Source: Desulfobacterales bacterium
GTDB lineage: Bacteria > Desulfobacterota > DSM-4660 > Desulfatiglandales > Desulfatiglandaceae
DNA length: 37,187 nucleotides
Direction: 5' to 3'
Assembly (NCBI GenBank): GCA_027024445.1
Contig: JALVSJ010000292.1
Location: forward strand, 1 to 37,187
Each line of letters begins with the position of its first letter. The stretch's first letter is position 1. Below the pieces are notes generated by a model. That model saw only the letters and a list, made by a program, of their open reading frames with translations, searched no databases and had not been told where the DNA came from. Positions 21,481 to 29,952 of this stretch are shown in pieces. The position numbers and the translations under genes are program-made.

Positions 21481-21726
21481 ATGGATATGGATACCACGGG
21501 GGATATAGAGCAATTTGACCTTTTAGAGCAAAAAGTTGACGCACTGCTGGAACTCCTAGAAAATCTAAAGAAAGAAAATGCTACATTATCTGAGAGGGTT
21601 CAAATACAGGAGGAAAAAATCAGTGATTTAACCAGGCAGCTTGATGCCTTAAGGTCAGGGAGAGACAAGGCAAAGCAGAAAATTCTGCTACTATTGGAGA
21701 AGCTTGAACAAATCGAGTTGCAATAA
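21481..21726 (+). CDS. zapB: ZapB-like coiled-coil cell division protein
   Basis: An 81-residue acidic protein that is almost all heptad-patterned coiled coil (FDLLEQKVDALLELLENL onward). Size, composition and position just before zapA match ZapB/DUF904 proteins, which link ZapA-decorated Z-rings. The ATG at 21481 is chosen because GAGGTGG lies just before it; an in-frame GTG at 21469 is less likely. Coiled coils align non-specifically, so the name rests mostly on context. Confidence 0.75.
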   Translation: MDMDTTGDIEQFDLLEQKVDALLELLENLKKENATLSERVQIQEEKISDLTRQLDALRSGRDKAKQKILLLLEKLEQIELQ

Positions 21727-21746
21727 CCCTTACTCGGGGGCAGCCT

Positions 21747-22025
21747 TTGAAAGAAAAAGTTACTGTCAGGATCCTTGACCAGGAATATCAATTACTAAGC
21801 GAAGAAACCGGTGAGCATGTAAAAAAAGTTGCAGACTTTGTGGATAGAAAACTGAGAGAAATAAGGGAACAGGGTCCGTCACTCAGCGAAAAAAAACTGG
21901 CGATTTTGGCTGCCTTCCATATTGCAAGCGACTATTTTCAACTTTTGGAAAAACACGAGGCATTGTTAGAGATTATACGGTCTAGAACCGAGGCCATGCT
22001 GAGACGAATCGGTTCTAATACCTAG
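21747..22025 (+). CDS. zapA: Cell division protein ZapA
   Basis: ZapA bundles FtsZ protofilaments. The 92-residue protein shows the globular N-terminal part (VTVRILDQEYQLLSEE, then the VADFVDRKLREI helix) and a C-terminal coiled coil preceded by the LAILAAFHIASDYFQL segment. The start is TTG with a GGGGG stretch upstream; no ATG is available before the conserved VRIL strand. It lies 20 bp after the ZapB-like gene, so the two form a division accessory operon. Confidence 0.9.
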   Translation: MKEKVTVRILDQEYQLLSEETGEHVKKVADFVDRKLREIREQGPSLSEKKLAILAAFHIASDYFQLLEKHEALLEIIRSRTEAMLRRIGSNT

Positions 22026-22449
22026 GTGGATGTGAAGCGCAATCCAGGGCTGGACAGCGCACTCGCAGGAGACTGTGGGTTTGAATCGGAACAAGGAATT
22101 TACTCCTGTATATATGGCTGTTTCCTCCAATGGGACTATTGGTTGTCTCTTGGAATCAATTTTATCAAAAAGGAAGATTTGCAAGAGGACAAAATGCACC
22201 CGTGAGGAACTTGCCTCTGGCGGCCTGGAGTTTCTGATCCGAGCGCCAATGGCTGCCATATGTATTAGCGAATAAGGGAAATACCCGATTCATGCACTCC
22301 TCTCAGTTTTGCTGAAATCCCGCCTGTCTCCGTTGCTCTTCATTGACATGGTGCCTGTTCCGGCCCGAGGCTACAACCTTGGATGGTAACCGTACTATCC
22401 GAGGGGGTAATTTGCGCACAGTCCAAAGTAAAAGGAGTAAGAGAAGGCC
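22026..22449. other. Gene-poor structured region between zapA and rny
   Basis: This 424-bp region has no recognisable gene. Two short reading frames exist: 22026-22205 (59 codons, GTG start directly after the zapA stop, no ribosome binding site) and 22075-22275 (66 codons, GTG). I recognise neither. There are several hairpins: 22037-22060 (GCGC and TCCA arms), the segment pair TGGCGGCC/GGCTGCCA around 22218-22259, GGG/CCC inside GAAT/ATTC near 22270-22292, and a 12-bp stem at 22377-22404. 6S RNA is found beside zapA in many proteobacteria, so a non-coding RNA or a long structured rny leader is plausible. A 6S fold was not established. Confidence 0.4.
22377..22404 (+). other. 12-bp stem-loop upstream of rny
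   Basis: CCTTGGATGGTA (22377-22388) pairs with TACTATCCGAGG (22393-22404), allowing two G-T pairs, around an ACCG loop. No T-run follows, so it is not an intrinsic terminator. It ends 45 bp before the rny ATG and may be part of a leader or of an upstream RNA. Confidence 0.65.
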
Positions 22450-24012
22450 ATGAGCTATGTATATGCATTAGTCATCGCTTTTGCGGCACTTGTGGCTGGA
22501 ACCTTAATTGGTTTCTTTGTCCGCAAGCGACTAACTGAGTCCAGAGTAGAGTCCATAGAGAAGTATGCAAAGAAGATTCTGGCAGACGCCCAAAAAGAGG
22601 CGAAGACCATCAAGAAAGAGGCTCACCTTCAGGCAAAAGATACTTTGTATCAAATGAAGGTGGAGTTCGAGAAGGAGACCAGAGAGAAGAAAGAACAGAT
22701 CTTGATCCAGGAAAAAAGACTCTTTCACAAAGAGGAAAATCTGGACCGAAAACAGGAGCAACTGGAAAAGAGAGAGACAAAAGTTTCCGAAAGGGAAAGG
22801 AGTCTGGATAGGGCTGAAAGGGAACTAAGGGAAAAGGAGCAGGAGTATCTTAGACTTATAGAAGAGCGTAAGAAGGAGCTGGAAAAGATAGCGGGCATGT
22901 CAAGTGAAGATGCGAAAAGACTCTTGATTGAGTCTATGGAATCAGAGGCACGTCATGAAGCAGCAAAGCTCATCAGGAAGATAGAGAATGAGGCCCGGGA
23001 AGAGGCTGATAAGAAGGCGCAAGAAATACTTGCACTGGCCGTTAAGCGCTACGCAGGGGATTACGTAGCAGAGAAAACTGTCTCGGTGGTCAATCTACCC
23101 AACGAAGAGATGAAAGGTAGAATTATAGGCAGAGAGGGGCGCAATATTCGCGCTATTGAGGCAGCCACAGGGGTTGATGTCATAATAGACGATACGCCCG
23201 AAGCAGTCATTCTCTCAGGTTTTAATCCTGTCAGACGTGAAGTGGCCAAGGTGGCGCTCGAAAGACTCATAGATGATGGCCGTATTCATCCGGCCAGAAT
23301 TGAAGACGTGGTGGCCAAAGTCAATAAAGAGATCGAGGCCAGCATTCGCGAGGCCGGGGAGCAGGCAACATTTGATTTGGGAGTACATGGAATTGACCCT
23401 GAGATGGTGAAACTCCTTGGACGGCTTAAATATCGATCAAGCTATGCACAAAACGTCTTACAGCATTCTATAGAGGTTGGCTTCTTATGCGGAATAATGG
23501 CGGCTGAGTTAGGGGTGGACGTGAAGCAAGCAAAAAGGGCGGGGCTTCTGCATGATATTGGAAAGGCAGTGGACCATGAAGTAGAGGGGCCCCATGCGGC
23601 TATTGGCGCTGATCTGGCGCGCAGGTATGGCGAATCCAGAGAAGTGGTCCATGCCATTGCTGCACACCATGAGGAGGTTCCACCGGAGACGATCTTGGCG
23701 GTTCTTGTTCAAGCTGCGGACACTCTCTCGGGGGCTCGTCCGGGGGCCCGCCAGGAAATGCTTGAATCTTATGTTAAGCGCCTCGAGGAGCTTGAAAAGA
23801 TTGCCATTTCTTTCAAAGGAGTTGAAAAGTCTTATGCTATCCAAGCCGGCAGAGAGATCAGGATAATGGTAGAGAGCAAGATTGTTGATGATGATCAGGC
23901 ACATATGTTATGTAAGGAAATCGCAAAAAAGATAGAGCAAGATATGACATATCCGGGACAGATCAAGGTCACAGTGATCAGGGAAACCAGGGCTGTGGAA
24001 TATGCCAAATAG
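22450..24012 (+). CDS. rny: Ribonuclease Y
   Basis: RNase Y is a membrane-anchored endoribonuclease that initiates mRNA decay. The 520-residue protein has an N-terminal membrane helix (about 4-24), a long coiled coil (about 30-200), a KH domain with the [15 protein letters not shown] loop (about 227-241), and an HD domain with His368-Asp369 ([12 protein letters not shown]). The C-terminal RNY-specific segment follows. AAAGGAG stands 14 bp upstream of the ATG. RNase G is encoded 7 kb away, so the organism has both types of decay-initiating nuclease. Confidence 0.97.
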   Translation: MSYVYALVIAFAALVAGTLIGFFVRKRLTESRVESIEKYAKKILADAQKEAKTIKKEAHLQAKDTLYQMKVEFEKETREKKEQILIQEKRLFHKEENLDRKQEQLEKRETKVSERERSLDRAERELREKEQEYLRLIEERKKELEKIAGMSSEDAKRLLIESMESEARHEAAKLIRKIENEAREEADKKAQEILALAVKRYAGDYVAEKTVSVVNLPNEEMKGRIIGREGRNIRAIEAATGVDVIIDDTPEAVILSGFNPVRREVAKVALERLIDDGRIHPARIEDVVAKVNKEIEASIREAGEQATFDLGVHGIDPEMVKLLGRLKYRSSYAQNVLQHSIEVGFLCGIMAAELGVDVKQAKRAGLLHDIGKAVDHEVEGPHAAIGADLARRYGESREVVHAIAAHHEEVPPETILAVLVQAADTLSGARPGARQEMLESYVKRLEELEKIAISFKGVEKSYAIQAGREIRIMVESKIVDDDQAHMLCKEIAKKIEQDMTYPGQIKVTVIRETRAVEYAK

Positions 24013-24067
24013 GTCTGGAGTGAAACGAGCCAATAATCAAATGTGTTCACATTGAAGGCCACCAGCC

Positions 24068-26755
24068 GTGGAAACCGAACCCAAGAAGGAGCCGGTTTAT
24101 TTAGTTGATGGTAGTTCCTACCTGCATCGGGCGTACCATGCTATAGGAAATCTCTCCAATTCAAAGGGATTCCCCACAAACGTAATTCTAGGCTTCACCA
24201 GAATGCTCCTGAAGTTACTTCAGGAGAAAAGGCCAAAATATGTGGCTGTTGTTTTTGATGCAAAAGGTCCCACCTTTCGTCACGAAATGTATAAGGAATA
24301 CAAGGCCAATAGACCTCCCATGCCGGAAGATATGGCGGTGCAGATCCCTGTGGTTAAAAAGGTCATTGACGCCCTCAATATAAAGAGGCTGGAAGTAGAG
24401 GGCTATGAGGCTGATGATGTAATAGGGACCATTGCCCGAAAGTGCCAAGAATTGGGCCATAGCGTTGTGATGGTGACCGGAGACAAGGATTTTCGCCAGC
24501 TCCTCACACCTTTGGCCATAATGTGGGATACCATGAAAGACAAGGTGACGGATTATGAGTCACTGAAAGAGGCCTATGGACTGGAACCCACACAGTTTGT
24601 CGACGTTATGGGCCTCTCAGGTGATACCAGTGATAATATACCCGGTGTGCCCGGAATTGGCGAAAAAACAGCCACAAAACTTATCAAAGAATTTGGCTCC
24701 CTGGAAAATGTGTTGGATCACATTGATAAGGTTAGAGGCGAAAAACTTAAACAGAATTTACGACAGTGGGCAGAAAGTGCTCGTCTGAGCAAGGAGTTGG
24801 TTACGATCCATTGCGATGTTCCCTTGGACATAAAAATAGAGGATTTAAGGGTTGGTGAGCCTGACAGGGCGCAACTGCGGGAGCTATTCAGAGAACTGGA
24901 ATTCCGTGAACTTTGGGATCAGTTTGCTGAGAGAGAGAAAACCGACAAAGACTACCGACTTTGCATGAGTAAAGAAGATCTGGCAACATTGATTTCAGAC
25001 ATAAAAGCTGGAGGGCTCGTATGCGTAGATACAGAAACTACGAGTGAGGATCCTTTTAAGGCCAAGCTGGTGGGAATTTCTTTCTGTCTGGAAGAGGGCA
25101 GGGCGCACTACCTCCCTCTGGGTCACAAATATAAGGGTGTACCGGAGCAATTACCTTTAGACCAGGCCCTTGATTTGTTGAGGCCTGTGCTGGAAGACGA
25201 GCAGATAGCCAAGGTAGGGCAAAACATAAAGTATGATGCAGAAGTGTTTCATTTCCACGGGGTAGAACTGAGAGGTTTGTACTTTGATACCATGGTTGCC
25301 TCCTATGTTATCAATCCAGGCCTTAGGCAGCACAACTTGGAGGCATTAGCACAGCAGTACCTTAACTATAGGATGATAAGCTATAGAGAACTCGTTGGGA
25401 AGGGGAAAAAAGCGAAAAGCTTCGCTCAGGTAAAGATAGAGGATGCTGCAGAGTACTCTTGCGAAGATGCAGATATCACCCTGAGGCTGATGAAGATACT
25501 GGAGCAGATCCTCAAGAAAGAGAAAAATGAGGAGCTATTCTATGAACTAGAGATGAAATTGATCCCTGTACTGATGCAAATGGAACTGAATGGTATAAAA
25601 ATTGACGTACCATTTCTGGAGTCGCTGTCTGTTGCTATGGCCCGAGAACTGGAACAGCTCGAGCACGAGATCTATGAAGAGGCAGGCATGGAGTTCAATA
25701 TAAACTCCCCACAGCAACTGGGTTACGTACTGTTTGAAAAACTCCGATTACCGGTTCAAAGAAAGACGGCCAAGACCAAGCGCTACTCTACTGATGTCAA
25801 AGTTCTTAAAAAGCTTGCCACATACCCCAATAGGCTTCCGAAATTGGTGTTGCGCTACCGGACGCTTGCTAAGCTGAAGTCAACATATCTTGACACCTTA
25901 ATAAAGATGGTTGAGCCTTCTACGGGCAGGCTCCACACGTCCTTTAATCAAACAGTTACAGCCACTGGCAGACTCAGCAGCAGCAATCCAAACTTGCAAA
26001 ATATTCCCATTAGAGGTGAAGAAGGAAAGGAGATCCGCAAAGGCTTTATTGCAGAAAAGGGGTTTAAACTCGTCTCTGCGGATTACAGCCAGATTGAGCT
26101 CCGGGTGTTTGCTCACTACTCCGGGGATCCGGCATTCAAGGAGGCATTCGAAAAAGGTGAAGACGTGCACACAAAGACTGCTTCTGAGATCATGGGGGTG
26201 AGTCCTGATAAAGTGACTCCTGACATGAGAAGAATAGCCAAAGCAATCAATTTCGGAATAATCTATGGAATGGGTCCCCAAAAATTGAGCGAGGAACTCG
26301 AGATTGATCTTTCCTCAGCAAAACAGTATATTGCAGCGTATTATGAGCGATATAAGGGCGTGTTGGCTTATAAAGAAAAAATGATAAAGGAGGCGAGAGA
26401 AAAGGGATATGTAACAACCCTATTCAATAGAAGAAGATATGTGCCTGACATTGATCATCCTAAACAGGTAGTCAGGGCTGAGGCCGAGCGAATAGCGGTT
26501 AACACTCCCATTCAAGGCACGGCGGCTGACCTCATTAAAAAGGCAATGATAAACCTACACGAACGATTGAACAAAGAGGGTTACAAAGCCAAGATGCTTT
26601 TGCAGGTGCATGACGAGTTGTTGTTTGAAGTGCCTGAACGCGAAGTTAAGTCAGTTGTCCCATTGATTAGGGGAGAAATGGAAAATGTTTACCCACTTGA
26701 TGTCCCATTGAAGGTCGATATTGGCATAGGGGATAATTGGTCTGAGGCACACTGA
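24068..26755 (+). CDS. polA: DNA polymerase I
   Basis: PolA removes RNA primers and fills gaps in replication and repair. The 895-residue protein holds all three domains. The 5' nuclease (about 1-290) begins with VDGSSYLHRAYHA. The 3'-5' proofreading exonuclease has Asp321 and Glu323 (DTETT), the NIKYDAE segment and the CEDADITLRL motif, so proofreading looks active. The polymerase has motif A DYSQIELR with Asp672, motif B RRIAKAINFGIIYG, and motif C VHDELL with Asp849-Glu850. The start is GTG at 24068, 55 bp after rny, with a weak ribosome binding site. Confidence 0.98.
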   Translation: METEPKKEPVYLVDGSSYLHRAYHAIGNLSNSKGFPTNVILGFTRMLLKLLQEKRPKYVAVVFDAKGPTFRHEMYKEYKANRPPMPEDMAVQIPVVKKVIDALNIKRLEVEGYEADDVIGTIARKCQELGHSVVMVTGDKDFRQLLTPLAIMWDTMKDKVTDYESLKEAYGLEPTQFVDVMGLSGDTSDNIPGVPGIGEKTATKLIKEFGSLENVLDHIDKVRGEKLKQNLRQWAESARLSKELVTIHCDVPLDIKIEDLRVGEPDRAQLRELFRELEFRELWDQFAEREKTDKDYRLCMSKEDLATLISDIKAGGLVCVDTETTSEDPFKAKLVGISFCLEEGRAHYLPLGHKYKGVPEQLPLDQALDLLRPVLEDEQIAKVGQNIKYDAEVFHFHGVELRGLYFDTMVASYVINPGLRQHNLEALAQQYLNYRMISYRELVGKGKKAKSFAQVKIEDAAEYSCEDADITLRLMKILEQILKKEKNEELFYELEMKLIPVLMQMELNGIKIDVPFLESLSVAMARELEQLEHEIYEEAGMEFNINSPQQLGYVLFEKLRLPVQRKTAKTKRYSTDVKVLKKLATYPNRLPKLVLRYRTLAKLKSTYLDTLIKMVEPSTGRLHTSFNQTVTATGRLSSSNPNLQNIPIRGEEGKEIRKGFIAEKGFKLVSADYSQIELRVFAHYSGDPAFKEAFEKGEDVHTKTASEIMGVSPDKVTPDMRRIAKAINFGIIYGMGPQKLSEELEIDLSSAKQYIAAYYERYKGVLAYKEKMIKEAREKGYVTTLFNRRRYVPDIDHPKQVVRAEAERIAVNTPIQGTAADLIKKAMINLHERLNKEGYKAKMLLQVHDELLFEVPEREVKSVVPLIRGEMENVYPLDVPLKVDIGIGDNWSEAH

Positions 26756-26764
26756 TAAGGTCTA

Positions 26765-26813
26765 GGTGCGAGGTATAAGGTTAAGAGTGTAGGGTATAAG
26801 GTACAGGGTAGAG
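26765..26813 (+). repeat. Array of a degenerate GG-phased 7-bp repeat
   Basis: Seven heptamers follow polA without a gap: GGTGCGA, GGTATAA, GGTTAAG, AGTGTAG, GGTATAA, GGTACAG, GGTAGAG. Six begin GGT. Pattern and phase match the arrays at 10191-10290. The array lies between polA and the activase gene; the rest of that 149-bp gap holds a T-rich stretch without a stem and an AAGGAG site before the activase ATG. Confidence 0.7.
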
Positions 26814-26904
26814 GAGTTTTGAGCCGGAGTTCTTTTTTGATTGTTTTTGGAGATGAGGGACAAGGATTGGCTGTGGAACCCAGATTTAGATAAGGAGTGT
26901 CAAC

Positions 26905-29900
26905 ATGGCAAAGAACTTGTACGTTGGCGTGGATGCTGGCTCTGTTAGCCTTAATTGCGTGGTGATGGATGAAAAAAGACATCTTGTCTACGAAGCGCCA
27001 TACAAAAGGCATCTGGGAAAGGTGGAAGAAGAGGCCCTGGCGCTGCTGGATGAAATCATAGAGCGCTTTGGTGCTGATTCCATCCGGTCAATCTCATTTA
27101 CTGGCAACCACGGGAAAAAGCTGAGTGAAAATCTGGATGCGTTTTATGAATTTGAAACAATAAGCCAGGTTTTGGGATCCCTGTATGTAAGGCCAGACGT
27201 GAGAACCATTATCAGCATGGGAGGTCAGGACACGGCCCTTTTCCAGATAAGGCATTATGACGGCGGATGGGATCTGGAGCATTTTGCCACTAATGGGCCC
27301 TGCGCTTCCGGAACAGGATCATTTATTGATCAGCAGGCCCAGAGGCTTGCCACTTCAATGTACTCTAGTGACGTTGATCAGTCTCAGCGCAACATAGATG
27401 AAATCCTGAAGGACTTCATTGAACTGGGGCTTAAGAGCGAAAGGGCAGCCAATGTTGCATGCAGGTGCACTGTATTTACCAAGTCAGATATGATTCATTT
27501 GCAAAACAGAGGAGAGCGCCTTGAGGACATAATTCATGGTCTGCACGTGGGAAACGCCAGAAACTACATGAGTACGATAGTAAATAACAGAAACCTGGCC
27601 GAACCCATCATTTTCATAGGAGGCCTTTCAAAGAATCAGCTTCAGGTAAATGCCTTTAAGGAGTACTTTCCGAATCTGGTGGTCCCCCCGTTTAACACTT
27701 CCATAGGTGCAATCGGCGTAGCTTTGCAGGCCATTGAAATGGGACAGGAAGGAGATGTAGACCTTCGAGCGCTCAAAAAATCCGCGAGACTCCAAGACAT
27801 GTCACTGCCCATTGGTAAGCGCCTTGAGCTTAAGAAGACCCATTTCCCTGAGTCAAACGAGGTGGAAAAAAGCTTCATGCCCGAAGGGACCAAGGCGTAC
27901 CTGGGCATAGACATTGGTTCCACAACCACAAAATATGCCCTAATTAATCAAAACGGTGAGATCATACACAAGTGTTACGTTCCTACACAGGGTAAACCCA
28001 TCGAAGTTACGCAAAGGCTCCTACGGCACATAAGAGATGAAGTAGGCGACAGGGTGGAAATTGTTGGTACAGCTACAACCGGGTCGGGCCGCAATGTGGT
28101 TGGAGATTTCCTGAACGTGGACTTGATCATTGATGAAATTACTGCACATGCCCGAGGAGCGGTAGAAATTGATCCCTCTGTGGATACGATATTTGAGATA
28201 GGCGGGCAGGACTCCAAGTATATTTCCATTGCAAACACATACCCTCTTGATTTTGACATGAACAAGGTATGCGCAGCGGGGACAGGTAGCTTTTTGCACG
28301 AACTGGCGAATAAATACGGCATAAATATCGTTGGAGAATTCCAGGAGATTGCCCTGTCCTCTAAGACACCCGTGAAGCTTGCGGAGCGGTGTACTGTCTT
28401 CATGGAATCTGATCTGGTTTCATATCTGCAAAAAGGTGTACCCCAGACGGACCTGATAGCAGGCCTATGCTATGCCATTGTACATAACTACCTGAATCGC
28501 GTTGTGGGAAAGAGAAAGATAGGAAATAAGATTATGTTTCTGGGAGGTCCTTCGCTGAACAAAGGCGTAGTTGCTGCATTTGAGAACGTACTGGGTCGTG
28601 GTCTGATCGTGCCTAAGCATCGAGAGGTACTCGGAGCATATGGCGCTGCTGTTAGCGTGCTTGAGAAGATGAAAACCGAAGGGAGGCGCGAAAGTAATTT
28701 TCGAGGTTTGGAAAACGCGATCAATGACAGGATGGAATACAAGGAGAAAATATGTCACGCAGATCCCACATGCCACAACCAGTGCAAACTGAAGATCTAT
28801 GACTTTGACGGGCGCCGTAGTGTGTGGGGTGGTGAGTGCGGCCGATACGACGTGACACGTGCAAAGGGAAGGAGGAAGGAGAACTATTTCTTATTGCGAC
28901 AAAAGATCTGGGAAAAATATATGGAAGGGGTGTACGAGGAACTGGGTGATAAGCCTATATTAGAAGTAGACGGTCGGCCCACGGTAGGAATGCAAAGGGC
29001 ACTGTATACCCACCAGACCGCAGTGCTATGGGCCCACTTCTTTGATATTTTGGGTTATAGAGTGGTTCTCACACCTCCTACCAATCCCCAGATCGCAAAA
29101 GAAGGCATTGAGACCATGGTGGCTGAGACATGCTTTCCTGTTAAGGTATCCCATGGTCATGTAAAGGCCATCGCAGGGAAAACGCGATTTCTATTCCTGC
29201 CCTCACCAATTACCATGCCAACTCCCACAGAATCAGAAGTTGGATTCTACTGCCCGATGGTCCAGAGTAACTCTTATATGGTTAGAACGGCTTTAGGTCT
29301 TAATCCCAAAGATATCCTGAACCCCACGGTCCATCTTAAATATGACCCTGATACATTGGCATTAGAACTGTCCGAGCAGATATCCAAAAAACTAGGGGTG
29401 GGAAGGAAAAGGATTCGAGATGCGATCCACGGAGCTTTGGAAAAACATAATGCTTTCATAAAGGAACTGCAAAAGATAGGGCAAAAGATAATCCAAGATC
29501 ATCCAGATGATGAACCCATAGTCGTTGTCACAGGGAGGCCGTACAACCTCTATGATGAAAGGGTTAACCTGAGGCTAGGGCAAAACTTGGCGAAGATAGG
29601 AGTCACCGGGCTCCCCATGGATTTTATAGATGTGTCCCAAGTGGATTTGTCCGATTTTCCCAATATGTATTGGGGATTGGGATCGCAGATAATACGGACA
29701 GCAAAGCTGGTGAAAAAGATACCTCAAATGTTTGGGCTCCATCTTACTAACTTCAGTTGTGGGGCTGATTCTTTTCTGGAGCATTTTTACAGACATGTGA
29801 TGAAAGGTAAAGCATATCTCATCCTTGAATTGGATGAGCATAGCGCTGTTGCAGGGGTAATGACAAGGCTCGAGGCCTACAAGAATGTTATTGAAAACAC

Positions 29901-29952
29901 CATGCAGAAAGAAGGATTGATTCGTCAAAAAACAAGAAAGGTGGCTAATTAA
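26905..29952 (+). CDS. Double BadF/BcrA/HgdC-type activase fused to a dehydratase-like (DUF2229) region
   Basis: A 1015-residue protein in three parts. The first ASKHA ATPase module (about 4-285) has VDAGSVS, GGQDT, and cysteines C133 (CASGTG) and C188 (CTVF). The second (about 330-590) has IDIGSTTTK, GGQDSKY, C456 (CAAGTG) and C496 (CTVF). In HgdC, equivalent cysteines from two monomers hold one [4Fe-4S] at the dimer interface, so the tandem fusion may form the whole activase within one chain. A linker bears C617-x5-C623-x3-C627-x17-C645. The last part (about 690-1005) resembles COG3580/DUF2229, with C743, C783 and C952 and a LELDEHSAVAG motif. Known relatives transfer ATP-energised electrons to 2-hydroxyacyl-CoA dehydratases or benzoyl-CoA reductases. 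The substrate here is unknown. The next gene begins with no gap. Confidence 0.88.
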   Translation: MAKNLYVGVDAGSVSLNCVVMDEKRHLVYEAPYKRHLGKVEEEALALLDEIIERFGADSIRSISFTGNHGKKLSENLDAFYEFETISQVLGSLYVRPDVRTIISMGGQDTALFQIRHYDGGWDLEHFATNGPCASGTGSFIDQQAQRLATSMYSSDVDQSQRNIDEILKDFIELGLKSERAANVACRCTVFTKSDMIHLQNRGERLEDIIHGLHVGNARNYMSTIVNNRNLAEPIIFIGGLSKNQLQVNAFKEYFPNLVVPPFNTSIGAIGVALQAIEMGQEGDVDLRALKKSARLQDMSLPIGKRLELKKTHFPESNEVEKSFMPEGTKAYLGIDIGSTTTKYALINQNGEIIHKCYVPTQGKPIEVTQRLLRHIRDEVGDRVEIVGTATTGSGRNVVGDFLNVDLIIDEITAHARGAVEIDPSVDTIFEIGGQDSKYISIANTYPLDFDMNKVCAAGTGSFLHELANKYGINIVGEFQEIALSSKTPVKLAERCTVFMESDLVSYLQKGVPQTDLIAGLCYAIVHNYLNRVVGKRKIGNKIMFLGGPSLNKGVVAAFENVLGRGLIVPKHREVLGAYGAAVSVLEKMKTEGRRESNFRGLENAINDRMEYKEKICHADPTCHNQCKLKIYDFDGRRSVWGGECGRYDVTRAKGRRKENYFLLRQKIWEKYMEGVYEELGDKPILEVDGRPTVGMQRALYTHQTAVLWAHFFDILGYRVVLTPPTNPQIAKEGIETMVAETCFPVKVSHGHVKAIAGKTRFLFLPSPITMPTPTESEVGFYCPMVQSNSYMVRTALGLNPKDILNPTVHLKYDPDTLALELSEQISKKLGVGRKRIRDAIHGALEKHNAFIKELQKIGQKIIQDHPDDEPIVVVTGRPYNLYDERVNLRLGQNLAKIGVTGLPMDFIDVSQVDLSDFPNMYWGLGSQIIRTAKLVKKIPQMFGLHLTNFSCGADSFLEHFYRHVMKGKAYLILELDEHSAVAGVMTRLEAYKNVIENTMQKEGLIRQKTRKVAN

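Noticed and set aside
22077-22087. tRNA-like T-arm (GGGTTTGAATC)
   Set aside because: The flanking stem bases do not pair and no acceptor or anticodon arm could be found around it.
22343-22348. Perfect TTGACA upstream of rny as a promoter
   Set aside because: Nothing like a -10 lies 15-19 bp downstream; that stretch is GC-rich. The same applies to TTGACA at 31320-31325 before rng.
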